A stretch of 8,134 nt of DNA from Pseudomonadota bacterium (GCA_002862965.1 PKCW01000200.1:1-8134), one strand, 5' to 3'. Counted from the first letter of the stretch, positions 1 to 6,310 are shown. The notes: generated by a model not told the origin, from the letters alone. Program-made: numbers and translations.

Positions 1-63
1 CTGTTTGGGCGGCGCTTGTGCGTGCCCGAGTACGGTCTCCATGGGCCAAATTTCAGGCACTGA
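1..63 (+). CDS. Possible 3' end of an upstream gene (partial)
   Basis: Frame 1 is open from the window edge and ends in TGA at 61-63, six bases before the start codon of the large NACHT gene. Its peptide ends VPEYGLHGPNFRH. This frame has the highest third-position G+C of the three forward frames (about 15 of 20 codons), as expected for a coding frame in GC-rich DNA. A competing reading is frame 2, ending at 71-73 as a TGA that overlaps the next ATG (ATGA) and giving a tail SMGQISGTETK. Either would place the NACHT gene second in an operon. Twenty codons are too few to recognise a family, and all three frames are open here. Confidence 0.3.
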   Translation: MFGRRLCVPEYGLHGPNFRH

Positions 64-69
64 GACGAA

Positions 70-3000
70 ATGATTGAGCGGACTTTTCAAAACGTTCCAG
101 AAGCCGACATTGACAAGGCCGACCAACACGAGTTTCTGGTTGGTCTGGGCTGGGCGCGCGGATCCACCTGGCTGGAGCTGCTGCGGTCGAAGCGTGTACT
201 CATCATCTCCGAGGCCGGCGCCGGCAAGACCTACGAATGCCGCGAACAGGCCCGGCGTCTGTGGGAACGGGGCGAGCCCGCCTTTTTCGTCGAACTGGCC
301 TCGCTGGCCGACAAGCCGCTGCGCGACCTTCTGGACAACGACGAGGAAACGCGGCTGGATGCCTGGCGTGTTTCCCAGTCCGATACGGCAACCTTCTTCC
401 TCGACTCCATCGACGAGCTGAACCTGAGCCTCGGTTCTTTCAGGCAGGCGCTCAAGAGTCTGAAAAATAGTATCGACGGCAAGCTCGGCCAGGCGCGAAT
501 CATCATCACCACGCGGCCCATCCCGATCGACGAAAAACTCGTGCGCGAGATGCTTCCCGTTCCAGAACCACCGCCGACAGAATCGCAAGAAGAGTCCTTC
601 GCAAACCGTGCGATGCGCCGTGCCCCAAGCAAGCCGCTGCTCCTCGACGGCGATCCGGCGCCCGATTGGCGACGAGTCGCGCTGATACCGCTATCGGACG
701 CGCAGATTGGCGAGTTCGCGCGAATTCAGGGTGTCGAGCGGCCGGAGGAGTTGCTGGCGGAACTGAAAAGACGCGACGCTCTGAAGTTTGCGCGGCGCCC
801 GCAGGATTTGCTCGAGCTCTGCGCGGACTGGAAAATCCACAGGCGAATCCGCGCACACCGGGACCAGGTTTCCGAAAACGTGCGCGTCAAGCTGCTGCCC
901 AGAGACGACCGGCGCGAGCCGGCCGAACTGTCGCCGGAGAAAGCACTCGAAGGAGCCAGCCGTCTCGCACTGGCACTGCTCGTCACCCGCCGCATGACGA
1001 TCCGGCACAGCGCCGCCACCGATGTCGCGCCCCAGGAAGCCGCTCTCGAACCATCGATCATTCTGTCGGACTGGGAGAAGAATAAGCGCAAGGCATTGCT
1101 CGAGCGGCCACTGTTCAACTTTGCGTCCTATGGGCGCGTGCGCTTCCATCACCGCTCGGTCACCGAATATCTCGCCGCGCGGCGGCTTCAGGAATTGCGC
1201 GGACGCGGCATGTCTGCCCACGCGCTGAAGCGGCTGCTGTTTGCCGAGACCCGGGGCAGGATCATCGTTCGGCCGTCGATGCGGCCGGTCGCCGGCTGGC
1301 TGGCGCTCACCGAGCGCGGAGTCTTTGAACTGCTGCGCGACCACGAGCCCGCGGTGTTGCTCGACGAAGGCGATCCGGAATCGCTGTCTCTCGACCAGCG
1401 CGCCCAGACCCTTCGCGCCTATGTCCAACGCCATGGCACCGGCGGCTGGCGTGGGCTAACCGCTCCACCTATCCAGATTCACCGTTTCGCCGCGCCGGAG
1501 CTGGGGACGGAAATCCGCCGTTTGTGGGCACTCGGCGTCGAGAACCCCGAAGTTCGGGAAATTCTTCTGCGCGTCATGGCGGAGGGCCGCATCGGTGAAT
1601 GCGCGGATATCGCGCATGAAGTCGCCTGCGACGAAGAGGCAACGACCGGCGAGCGGTTGTGTGCGCTGGATGTGCTCATCGCAGTCGAAGACCCGAGACT
1701 CGGCGATATCGCCCAAGCCATGGCTGCCGAAGACCCTCGTTGGCCGGATTTCGTGACCCGCAGCGCAATGCTGCAAATGTTTCCGCGCCATTTGGCGGTT
1801 GATCAGCTCTGCCAGATTCTGGCCTGGGTGAATGCCCCGAAGAACACTTTAGCCAGCCTGAACTGGCAGTTGGCGCGCCTGATCAACCAGTTCGAATTCG
1901 ACACATCGACGCTGGAAGCCCTACGCGATGGGCTCGTCACCTTGATCTCGCAAGGGTTGCGGTGGCAAGCAGAGTGGCCACGCGTCGTCAATGACCGACC
2001 GCATTTGAGCAGCCCGCTGGCGGCAACCTGTCTGCGCGGGCTCGCCACGAACAGGAGTGATGTGTGGCTCCGTGCGAGCGTCCTGGCGCTGCGCATACCC
2101 GACCGCGAACATGGCAGCGACGACGCGCGGACAGCGCTGAAAGAGAAATTGAGGAATCTGCCCGCCGATGACAATGCGCGTCTGTTCTGGGTGGCAGACG
2201 CATTGCTTCAATCTCTCCATGCCAAGGACGACCCCTGGCAGCGCCTCTGCGAACTGGCGCTTCACGATGGCACGCTGGAGCTTCGCCCCGATCGCGACAT
2301 GGCCTGGGTTGCCCGAGCGCTCGGCGACACCTCGCGTGCGTCAGGCGACCGTGCGCTGCTGTTGGAAACGGCGATGCAACTGTCTCCGAGCCGGGAAAGT
2401 TTGGCCGAGCATTTGATAGGGCTGAAGCCGCTGGTTGCCGATCAGCCCGATCTGCTGGCGGTGATCGATCAGCGCCTGGAGCAATCACAGCGAGACCAGG
2501 AACTGCTCGCCCGGAATGGGAGGCGCGCCCAACAGAAACTGGAGGAAGAGCGAGAGGAAGCCGAGAACACGGCCAGTTGGATCGCGTTCTGGCAGGAGGT
2601 TGCCCATCACCCGGACCAGGCTTTCTCGCCAGACCGCAGTCGGCAAACGGCGTATGACCTCTGGCGCGTAATGCGCCGCAAGGGCGATTACAGCCAGTCA
2701 GCCGGCTGGAATCGGCGCCTCATTGAAGACCATTTCGACAAGGCCACCGCAGACCGGCTGCGCGGGACGCTGATGGACATCTGGCGGCACGACCGGCCCA
2801 CGCTGGCTAGCGAACGGCCGGCAAGCGAACGCAACACCTACTTCGAGCACTGGCTGCTCGGCCTGGCGGCGCTCTATGCCGAGGCCGAAGACTCCGCGTG
2901 GGCCACCAGGCTGAACGACCAGGAAGCGTCGCTCGCTGCGCGGTACGCGCCTTTGGAATTGAATGGGCTACCCGCATGGATGGAAGAGTTGGTTGCGAGT

Positions 3001-4380
3001 CATCCTGCCGCGGTGGACGCCACCCTTGGCGAAGAGTTGACTCGGGAATTGCGGCAACCAGCCGGCCAACATGGCCACACGACGCTGTTACAACCCATCC
3101 GCTACGCGCCCACGCCAGTTTCTGCGGTATTTCTGCCCCGTCTTTTGGCCTGGCTGGATGCGGGTGGCGATCTTGTCGACGACGAAGACGGCCGAGCCGC
3201 CGCGGCGGAGCGCGCTCGCCAAGTCATCGGCGCGCTGATAGAGCATGGCGGTCCGGAGGTCTACGCCCACTTGCGGACACTCGCGCTGCGGCGACTTCAT
3301 GATGAACTACCGAAGGAACTTGCCCTCGTCTGGTTGCCGACGCTCCTGCGGCTTGATCCAGTACTGGGCGTGGATACCCTCGAAGAGAGGCTGCGGACCG
3401 TGGAGCCGGCGGAACGCAGCGAGGCAGTAACCTGTCTTGGCGCTGTCTTCGGCGATCGCGATCACCAGGTCGATCTTCGGAATGGATCGTTCACCCCGGA
3501 TTTGCTGCTGCGCCTGCTTCGCCTGGCGTACCGGCACGTGCGGCCGCAAGACGATGCACGACACGAAGGCACCGAACACGAGGACACCGATTCGTCCAAT
3601 GCCCGAGACCATGCTGAATGGACAAGGCGGGACCTCTGGAACGCGCTGCTGGCTGCGAAGGGGGAGGAAGGTTGGAGCGCGAAGCGGGAAATGGCCGGCG
3701 ATCCGCTGTTTGCCGACCTCAAGGATCACATCCTCGCCGTCGCCGACGAGAATTGGGCGCAGGAGATCGATTCGATCATTCTGGATGAAAGGCAGGCCGC
3801 CGATCTCGAACGGGCCTATGAAGCGCCGGTAACGACCAACGAGGCGCTTTTTGCGCTGATGAAAGACCGCTTGGCCGATCTGGAGGATCTGCTGCGAAGT
3901 GATGCATCACCACGCGAAGCTTGGGCTGGTATTACTCAGGAGCGGGTCATGCGGCGAGAGATAGCGCGTGCACTGAACCATGCCGCCAACGGCGTCTACA
4001 CCGTCGTCCAGGAAGCCGTCACTGGCGACGAAAAGGAGACCGACATTCGCCTGCGCTCCAGGGCATCGGATCACGAAGCCGTGATTGAGCTGAAAGTGGC
4101 CGAGAATTGGTCTGCCCGCGATCTGCGCGACGCCATAGGCAGTCAGTTGGTCGACAAATACCTGACTACCGAACGCCGCAGCGGCGGCTGTCTGCTCGTT
4201 ACCCTGAAAGAAGACAAAACCTGGAAGCATCCCGACAGCAGGGCGAGAATCGGCTTGAGCGAGCTGCACCGGCTGCTTTGCGATGAGGCGGAACGCGTTA
4301 TGGACAGCAAGGGACGCACCGTTGCTGTAGCGGTGCATGTTCTCGATCTGCGCATACCGTCATCCGGTGGCCGTCCGTAG
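70..4380 (+). CDS. NACHT/STAND-type ATPase with C-terminal PD-(D/E)xK nuclease-like domain; probable anti-phage defence protein
   Basis: This 1436-residue cytoplasmic protein has no signal peptide or membrane segment. Seen: a P-loop SEAGAGKT at 47-54 (Lys53; Ser replaces the usual first Gly); an extended Walker B FFLDSIDEL at 109-117 with the double acid D115-E116 usual in NACHT ATPases; a sensor-1-like RIIITTRP at 143-150; and RFHHRSVTEYLAARRL at 358-373, matching the F-H-S-x-x-EYLAA motif that ends NACHT winged-helix modules. Residues ~380-1290 are helical and repeat-like, with a charged coiled-coil-like stretch at ~800-835 and an acidic linker at ~1160-1177. The C-terminus has D1325, then VIELK with E1340-x-K1342, and a following QLVDKYL helix (Q1359): a PD-(D/E)xK core. 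Inferred role: the middle senses an invader component, ATP drives oligomerisation, and the C-terminal nuclease cleaves DNA. The start at 70 has only a weak GAG ribosome site. The stop abuts a REP. A role outside defence cannot be excluded. Confidence 0.85.
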   Translation: MIERTFQNVPEADIDKADQHEFLVGLGWARGSTWLELLRSKRVLIISEAGAGKTYECREQARRLWERGEPAFFVELASLADKPLRDLLDNDEETRLDAWRVSQSDTATFFLDSIDELNLSLGSFRQALKSLKNSIDGKLGQARIIITTRPIPIDEKLVREMLPVPEPPPTESQEESFANRAMRRAPSKPLLLDGDPAPDWRRVALIPLSDAQIGEFARIQGVERPEELLAELKRRDALKFARRPQDLLELCADWKIHRRIRAHRDQVSENVRVKLLPRDDRREPAELSPEKALEGASRLALALLVTRRMTIRHSAATDVAPQEAALEPSIILSDWEKNKRKALLERPLFNFASYGRVRFHHRSVTEYLAARRLQELRGRGMSAHALKRLLFAETRGRIIVRPSMRPVAGWLALTERGVFELLRDHEPAVLLDEGDPESLSLDQRAQTLRAYVQRHGTGGWRGLTAPPIQIHRFAAPELGTEIRRLWALGVENPEVREILLRVMAEGRIGECADIAHEVACDEEATTGERLCALDVLIAVEDPRLGDIAQAMAAEDPRWPDFVTRSAMLQMFPRHLAVDQLCQILAWVNAPKNTLASLNWQLARLINQFEFDTSTLEALRDGLVTLISQGLRWQAEWPRVVNDRPHLSSPLAATCLRGLATNRSDVWLRASVLALRIPDREHGSDDARTALKEKLRNLPADDNARLFWVADALLQSLHAKDDPWQRLCELALHDGTLELRPDRDMAWVARALGDTSRASGDRALLLETAMQLSPSRESLAEHLIGLKPLVADQPDLLAVIDQRLEQSQRDQELLARNGRRAQQKLEEEREEAENTASWIAFWQEVAHHPDQAFSPDRSRQTAYDLWRVMRRKGDYSQSAGWNRRLIEDHFDKATADRLRGTLMDIWRHDRPTLASERPASERNTYFEHWLLGLAALYAEAEDSAWATRLNDQEASLAARYAPLELNGLPAWMEELVASHPAAVDATLGEELTRELRQPAGQHGHTTLLQPIRYAPTPVSAVFLPRLLAWLDAGGDLVDDEDGRAAAAERARQVIGALIEHGGPEVYAHLRTLALRRLHDELPKELALVWLPTLLRLDPVLGVDTLEERLRTVEPAERSEAVTCLGAVFGDRDHQVDLRNGSFTPDLLLRLLRLAYRHVRPQDDARHEGTEHEDTDSSNARDHAEWTRRDLWNALLAAKGEEGWSAKREMAGDPLFADLKDHILAVADENWAQEIDSIILDERQAADLERAYEAPVTTNEALFALMKDRLADLEDLLRSDASPREAWAGITQERVMRREIARALNHAANGVYTVVQEAVTGDEKETDIRLRSRASDHEAVIELKVAENWSARDLRDAIGSQLVDKYLTTERRSGGCLLVTLKEDKTWKHPDSRARIGLSELHRLLCDEAERVMDSKGRTVAVAVHVLDLRIPSSGGRP

Positions 4381-4383
4381 CCC

Positions 4384-4413
4384 GTAGGGTGGGCAAAGCG
4401 CAGCGTGCCCACG
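4384..4413 (+). repeat. REP hairpin 1 (GCGCAG-loop type)
   Basis: This REP has the GTAG foot characteristic of RAYT-associated REPs at 4384-4387. The 7-bp stem GTGGGCA (4389-4395) pairs with TGCCCAC (4406-4412) around a loop containing GCGCAG. It begins four bases after the stop of the NACHT gene and lies upstream of the RAYT transposase gene. It has the same orientation and loop as the copy at 6281-6310. The transcript hairpin could also protect or attenuate the NACHT mRNA 3' end. Confidence 0.85.
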
Positions 4414-4468
4414 CGGCACAGACCCCCGATGCCCAATGACCGTCTGCCGGCGATCCCGGAGCTATCCC

Positions 4469-5005
4469 ATGTCCCATTACCGGCGCAGCCTCGCCCTTGG
4501 CGGCACCTTTTTCTTCACTGTGACGCTGGCCTACCGCCGCAGCCATGCGTTGGTGGAACACATCGACCGGTTGCGGCGCGCCTATGGCATGACGCAATCC
4601 CGCCATCCGTTCCATACCGTCGCGGTGTGCGTGTTGCCGGATCACCTTCATGCCGTCTGGAGCCTGCCGGAACGCGACGCGGATTTCGGTGGGCGCTGGG
4701 GGTCCATCAAGCGGCTGTTTTCCGCGGGGCTCGATGCCGCGGCAGATCGCACGGCGAGCAAGCAGGCCAAGCGCGAAAAGGGCATCTGGCAGAGGCGGTT
4801 CTGGGAGCATCAGATTCGCGACGAAACCGACCTGGAGCGGCATGTGGACTACATCCACTTCAACCCGGTCAAGCATGGTCTGGTGGAGCGGGTGGCGGAT
4901 TGGCCCTATTCGTCGTTTCACCGCTACGTGGCAAACGGGGATTTGCCGGTGGAATGGGCCGGGATGAAACCGGACGATACCGGGCGGTTTGGTGAGCCGG
5001 ATTGA
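4469..5005 (+). CDS. rayT: REP-associated tyrosine transposase (RAYT, TnpA_REP; IS200-like Y1 fold)
   Basis: This 178-residue protein is a single-domain Y1 transposase of the RAYT group, which binds and cleaves REP hairpins through a covalent phosphotyrosine and is thought to spread them. Seen: the metal-binding HxH motif in VLPDHLHAVW (His59, His61); the family motif WQRRFWEHQIRDETD at 107-121; and VDYIHFNPVKHGLV at 126-139, whose Tyr128 is the expected nucleophile. Length is typical and the frame is unbroken, so it looks intact. I chose the ATG at 4469 because MSHYRR matches the usual RAYT N-terminus and GGAG lies 7 bases upstream. An in-frame ATG at 4436 would add 11 unlikely residues and has no ribosome site. 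REP hairpins flank it at 4384-4413 and 5013-5047 in opposite orientation, the expected substrates. Confidence 0.93.
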   Translation: MSHYRRSLALGGTFFFTVTLAYRRSHALVEHIDRLRRAYGMTQSRHPFHTVAVCVLPDHLHAVWSLPERDADFGGRWGSIKRLFSAGLDAAADRTASKQAKREKGIWQRRFWEHQIRDETDLERHVDYIHFNPVKHGLVERVADWPYSSFHRYVANGDLPVEWAGMKPDDTGRFGEPD

Positions 5006-5012
5006 AGCCCCG

Positions 5013-5047
5013 CGTGGGCACGGCCTGACGGCCTTTGCCCACCCTAC
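5013..5047 (-). repeat. REP hairpin 2 (GGCC-TGAC-GGCC loop type, inverted)
   Basis: This is the reverse-oriented counterpart of REP 1. Stem GTGGGCA (5014-5020) pairs with TGCCCAC (5036-5042), and CTAC at 5044-5047 is the GTAG foot on the minus strand. The loop holds a second small stem, GGCC (5022-5025) with GGCC (5030-5033). It starts a few bases after the RAYT stop, so the transposase gene lies between two inverted REPs, the usual 'REPtron' layout. It ends 22 bases before the RhuM start. Confidence 0.85.
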
Positions 5048-5069
5048 GGTGCTGCACGAAGGTAAGCGC

Positions 5070-5288
5070 ATGAGCGACATTGTCATCTTCGAAGGCGACA
5101 CCCAGGCGGTCGAAGTCCGTCTGGACGGGGAGACGCTGTGGCTGACGCAGCGCCAGATGGGCGAACTCTTTGGCACCACGGCCGAGAACGTGCTGATGCA
5201 CCTGCGCAATATCTACACCGCGCAGGAGCTGGACGAGCTGGCAACTGCGAAGGATTTCTTAGCAGTTCGCCAGAGGGCATGCGCCTGA
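5070..5288 (+). pseudogene. rhuM: Truncated RhuM-family protein (N-terminal fragment)
   Basis: The 72-residue product begins MSDIVIFEGDTQAVEVRL, then LDGETLWLTQRQMGELFGTTAENVLMH and ATAKDFLAVRQ (all seen in the translation). This is the usual N-terminus of RhuM proteins, which run to roughly 300 residues and are often found within or beside type I restriction-modification loci; their biochemical role is not settled. Family members normally continue 'VRQEG...' and then a long C-terminal part. Here the frame gives RQRACA and a stop. Adding one base after CGCCAG would restore RQEG, so a frameshift or junction lies near 5272. GAAGG at 5058-5062, seven bases before the ATG, is a good ribosome site. 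It is very likely non-functional, and its neighbours are further R-M debris. Confidence 0.8.
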
Positions 5289-5416
5289 CGCTGAACGAAC
5301 CGGGTCTCGCCGCGCTGACCCTGCTGATCGCCGAGAGCGATCCCAAGGCCAAGGACTTGATGGTCCGTCTGACCATGAACCTGATCGCCGACACGGCTCC
5401 TACACCTCACGACTAG
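5279..5416 (+). pseudogene. Unrecognised 45-codon fragment following the broken RhuM frame
   Basis: From ATG 5279 the frame reads MRLTLNEPGLAALTLLIAES and ends VRLTMNLIADTAPTPHD before TAG at 5414-5416. The frame is the one RhuM would enter after a one-base shift (SPEGMRLTL), so this may be a displaced continuation or the 3' tail of a different gene joined there. Codons look GC-rich and natural and the peptide is helix-prone. It stops 11 bases before the first hsdM start, a spacing typical of an operon gene just upstream of hsdM. I do not recognise the family. There is no evident ribosome site, so independent translation is doubtful. Confidence 0.4.
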
Positions 5417-5427
5417 GATTCCGCGCG

Positions 5428-5487
5428 ATGACCAACGAACAGCTCGTCTCCAGGGGTGGAACTGCGTCCATGTGGATGAAACCTTGA
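5428..5487 (+). pseudogene. hsdM: hsdM start fragment, copy 1 (type I restriction methylase remnant)
   Basis: The frame opens MTNEQLVS, the characteristic first residues of HsdM, the N6-adenine methyltransferase subunit of type I R-M systems. It then runs RGGTASMWMKP and stops at 5485-5487. Its first 25 bases are identical to the second copy starting at 6347. After that, one base is missing relative to copy 2 (GGGGTGGAACT against GGTGTGGAACT), which breaks the frame, and the match is lost about 40 bases in. Intact HsdM has roughly 500 residues, so this is only a stub. The -35 element of the next gene overlaps its stop. Confidence 0.75.
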
Positions 5488-5519
5488 TGGTTCATTTTTT
5501 GGGAACTATAGTTCACCAA
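5484..5519 (+). promoter_or_regulatory. Sigma-70-like promoter giving a leaderless mRNA
   Basis: TTGATG (5484-5489; 4 of 6 matches to TTGACA) is separated by exactly 17 bases from TATAGT (5507-5512; 5 of 6 to TATAAT). The expected start point 7 bases after the -10 box is position 5519, the A of the first ATG of the nucleotidyltransferase gene. No Shine-Dalgarno sequence precedes that ATG. This fits a leaderless transcript. The start site is inferred, not measured. Confidence 0.65.
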
Positions 5520-5529
5520 TGATGAACCA
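5488..5529. promoter_or_regulatory. Nested palindromic operator over the promoter and start codon
   Basis: There is a 12-bp perfect palindrome, GAACTATAGTTC, at 5503-5514. An outer 8-bp inverted repeat, TGGTTCAT (5488-5495) and ATGAACCA (5522-5529), has exactly the same centre (5508.5). Together they give four GTTC/GAAC half-sites spread over about four helical turns, covering the spacer, -10 box, start point and first codons. The adjacent gene carries a winged-helix domain, so autorepression of the antitoxin operon is the simplest inference. Confidence 0.7.
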
Positions 5530-6115
5530 AGCCGCCCAGCCCATCGAACACGCGCCAGCCCTCGCCGCTGCGCTGTTCACCACCACCCAGCAACGCCTGC
5601 TGGCGCTGCTGTATGGGGAGCCGGCGCGCAGCTTTTACTTCAAGGAGCTGTTGCGCAAGACCGGCCTGGGCGTGGCGACGGTCAAGCGCGAGCTGGACCG
5701 CATGGTCGAGGCCGGTCTCCTCACCCGCATGGTGATCGGCAACCAGCACCACTATCAGGCGAATCTCGCCTGCCCGATTTACGCAGAGTTGATCGGTATC
5801 GTGCGCAAAACGCTGGGGATTCCGCAGGCCATCCGCGAGGTGCTGCAACCGCCGGCGGATCGCATCGCGCGGGCATTCATCTTCGGCTCCTTCGCCGCCG
5901 GCACCGATCAGCCCGGCAGCGACATCGACCTGCTGGTGGTCGGTGACGTGACGCTGGCCGAACTGGCGCGCGCGCTCTATCCGCTGCAGGAGGCGCTGGC
6001 GCGCGAAATCAACCCGAAGCTCTATCGGCCGGCCGAATGGACGCGGATGGTGGCCGATGACGACGCTTTTGCACGCGAACTGCTGCGCAAGCCGCGCATC
6101 GCGCTGATCGGGTAG
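5519..6115 (+). CDS. Winged-helix/MNT-type nucleotidyltransferase fusion; probable autoregulating antitoxin of an MNT-HEPN module
   Basis: The 198-residue protein has two parts. Residues ~20-80 form a winged helix-turn-helix: LLALLYGEPARSFYFKELL, then GVATVKRELDRMVEAGLLTR, ending in a wing (VIGNQHHYQANL). Residues ~113-198 are a minimal nucleotidyltransferase with the signature FGSFAAGTDQPGSDIDLLVV: G123-S124, then the catalytic D135-x-D137. E163 in REINPKLY is a candidate third metal ligand. In characterised MNT-HEPN pairs (MntA/HepT) the MNT protein adds AMP to the HEPN RNase toxin and silences it; this subgroup also carries a DNA-binding domain. It appears intact. ATG 5519 and ATG 5522 are tandem; I take 5519 because the predicted transcript starts there. 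A deleted HEPN frame follows 5 bases after its stop, so its enzymatic target may be gone. Confidence 0.88.
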   Translation: MMNQAAQPIEHAPALAAALFTTTQQRLLALLYGEPARSFYFKELLRKTGLGVATVKRELDRMVEAGLLTRMVIGNQHHYQANLACPIYAELIGIVRKTLGIPQAIREVLQPPADRIARAFIFGSFAAGTDQPGSDIDLLVVGDVTLAELARALYPLQEALAREINPKLYRPAEWTRMVADDDAFARELLRKPRIALIG

Positions 6116-6120
6116 CCGGC

Positions 6121-6240
6121 ATGACCCTGGAGAATCTGGTCGGCCGGACGTTGGAGCGCATCGCCAGCGCGCGCGATCTGCTTGATGAAGTGCGGGCGTG
6201 GCTGAAGCGTCACCAGACGCCCCACGTGGGCACGGCCTGA
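6121..6240 (+). pseudogene. Internally deleted HEPN-domain toxin remnant
   Basis: The frame starts 5 bases after the nucleotidyltransferase stop, the position of the HEPN toxin in these operons. It encodes 39 residues. MTLENLVGRTLERIA matches the usual N-terminus of HEPN partners. SARDLLDEVRAWLKRHQ resembles the amphipathic C-terminal helix that ends the same family, normally about 140 residues long. The middle, including the helices carrying the RNase Rx4-6H motif, is missing without loss of frame. The last residues TPHVGTA and the TGA (6238-6240) come from REP 3, which replaces the natural end. The product cannot be an active HEPN RNase. The family match is from memory of family sequences, and an unrelated small protein is less likely. 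Confidence 0.65.
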
Positions 6241-6259
6241 CGGCCTTTGCCCACCCTAC
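6225..6259 (-). repeat. REP hairpin 3 (GGCC-TGAC-GGCC loop type, inverted)
   Basis: Identical in stem and loop to REP 2. GTGGGCA (6226-6232) pairs with TGCCCAC (6248-6254), with inner GGCC/GGCC pairing and CTAC at 6256-6259 (GTAG on the minus strand). It overlaps the 3' end of the HEPN remnant and supplies its stop codon. With REP 4 it forms an inverted pair whose GTAG feet face each other. Confidence 0.85.
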
Positions 6260-6280
6260 GACGCGGCACCCTCGCTCCGC

Positions 6281-6310
6281 GTAGGGTGGGCAAAGCGCAG
6301 CGTGCCCACG
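6281..6310 (+). repeat. REP hairpin 4 (GCGCAG-loop type)
   Basis: Identical in foot, stem and loop to REP 1: GTAG 6281-6284, with GTGGGCA (6286-6292) pairing with TGCCCAC (6303-6309). REP 3 and REP 4 share perfect 16-bp inverted arms, 6245-6260 and 6280-6295, separated by 19 bases. One long hairpin or cruciform is therefore an alternative to two small ones; in RNA this could act as a terminator or a barrier to exonucleases after the antitoxin operon. Confidence 0.85.

Noticed and set aside
4405..4995. 196-codon + strand frame overlapping RAYT
   Set aside because: It is the out-of-frame shadow of RAYT; the 4469 frame carries HxH and the catalytic Tyr region.
4298..5209. 303-codon minus-strand open frame across the RAYT gene
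   Set aside because: It spans both REPs and is antisense to the RAYT, whose motifs are unmistakable; the peptide resembles no family.
4384..6310. CRISPR array suggested by repeated hairpin sequences
   Set aside because: The four copies are widely spaced, alternate in orientation and carry GTAG feet; they are REPs, with no regular spacers or cas genes.
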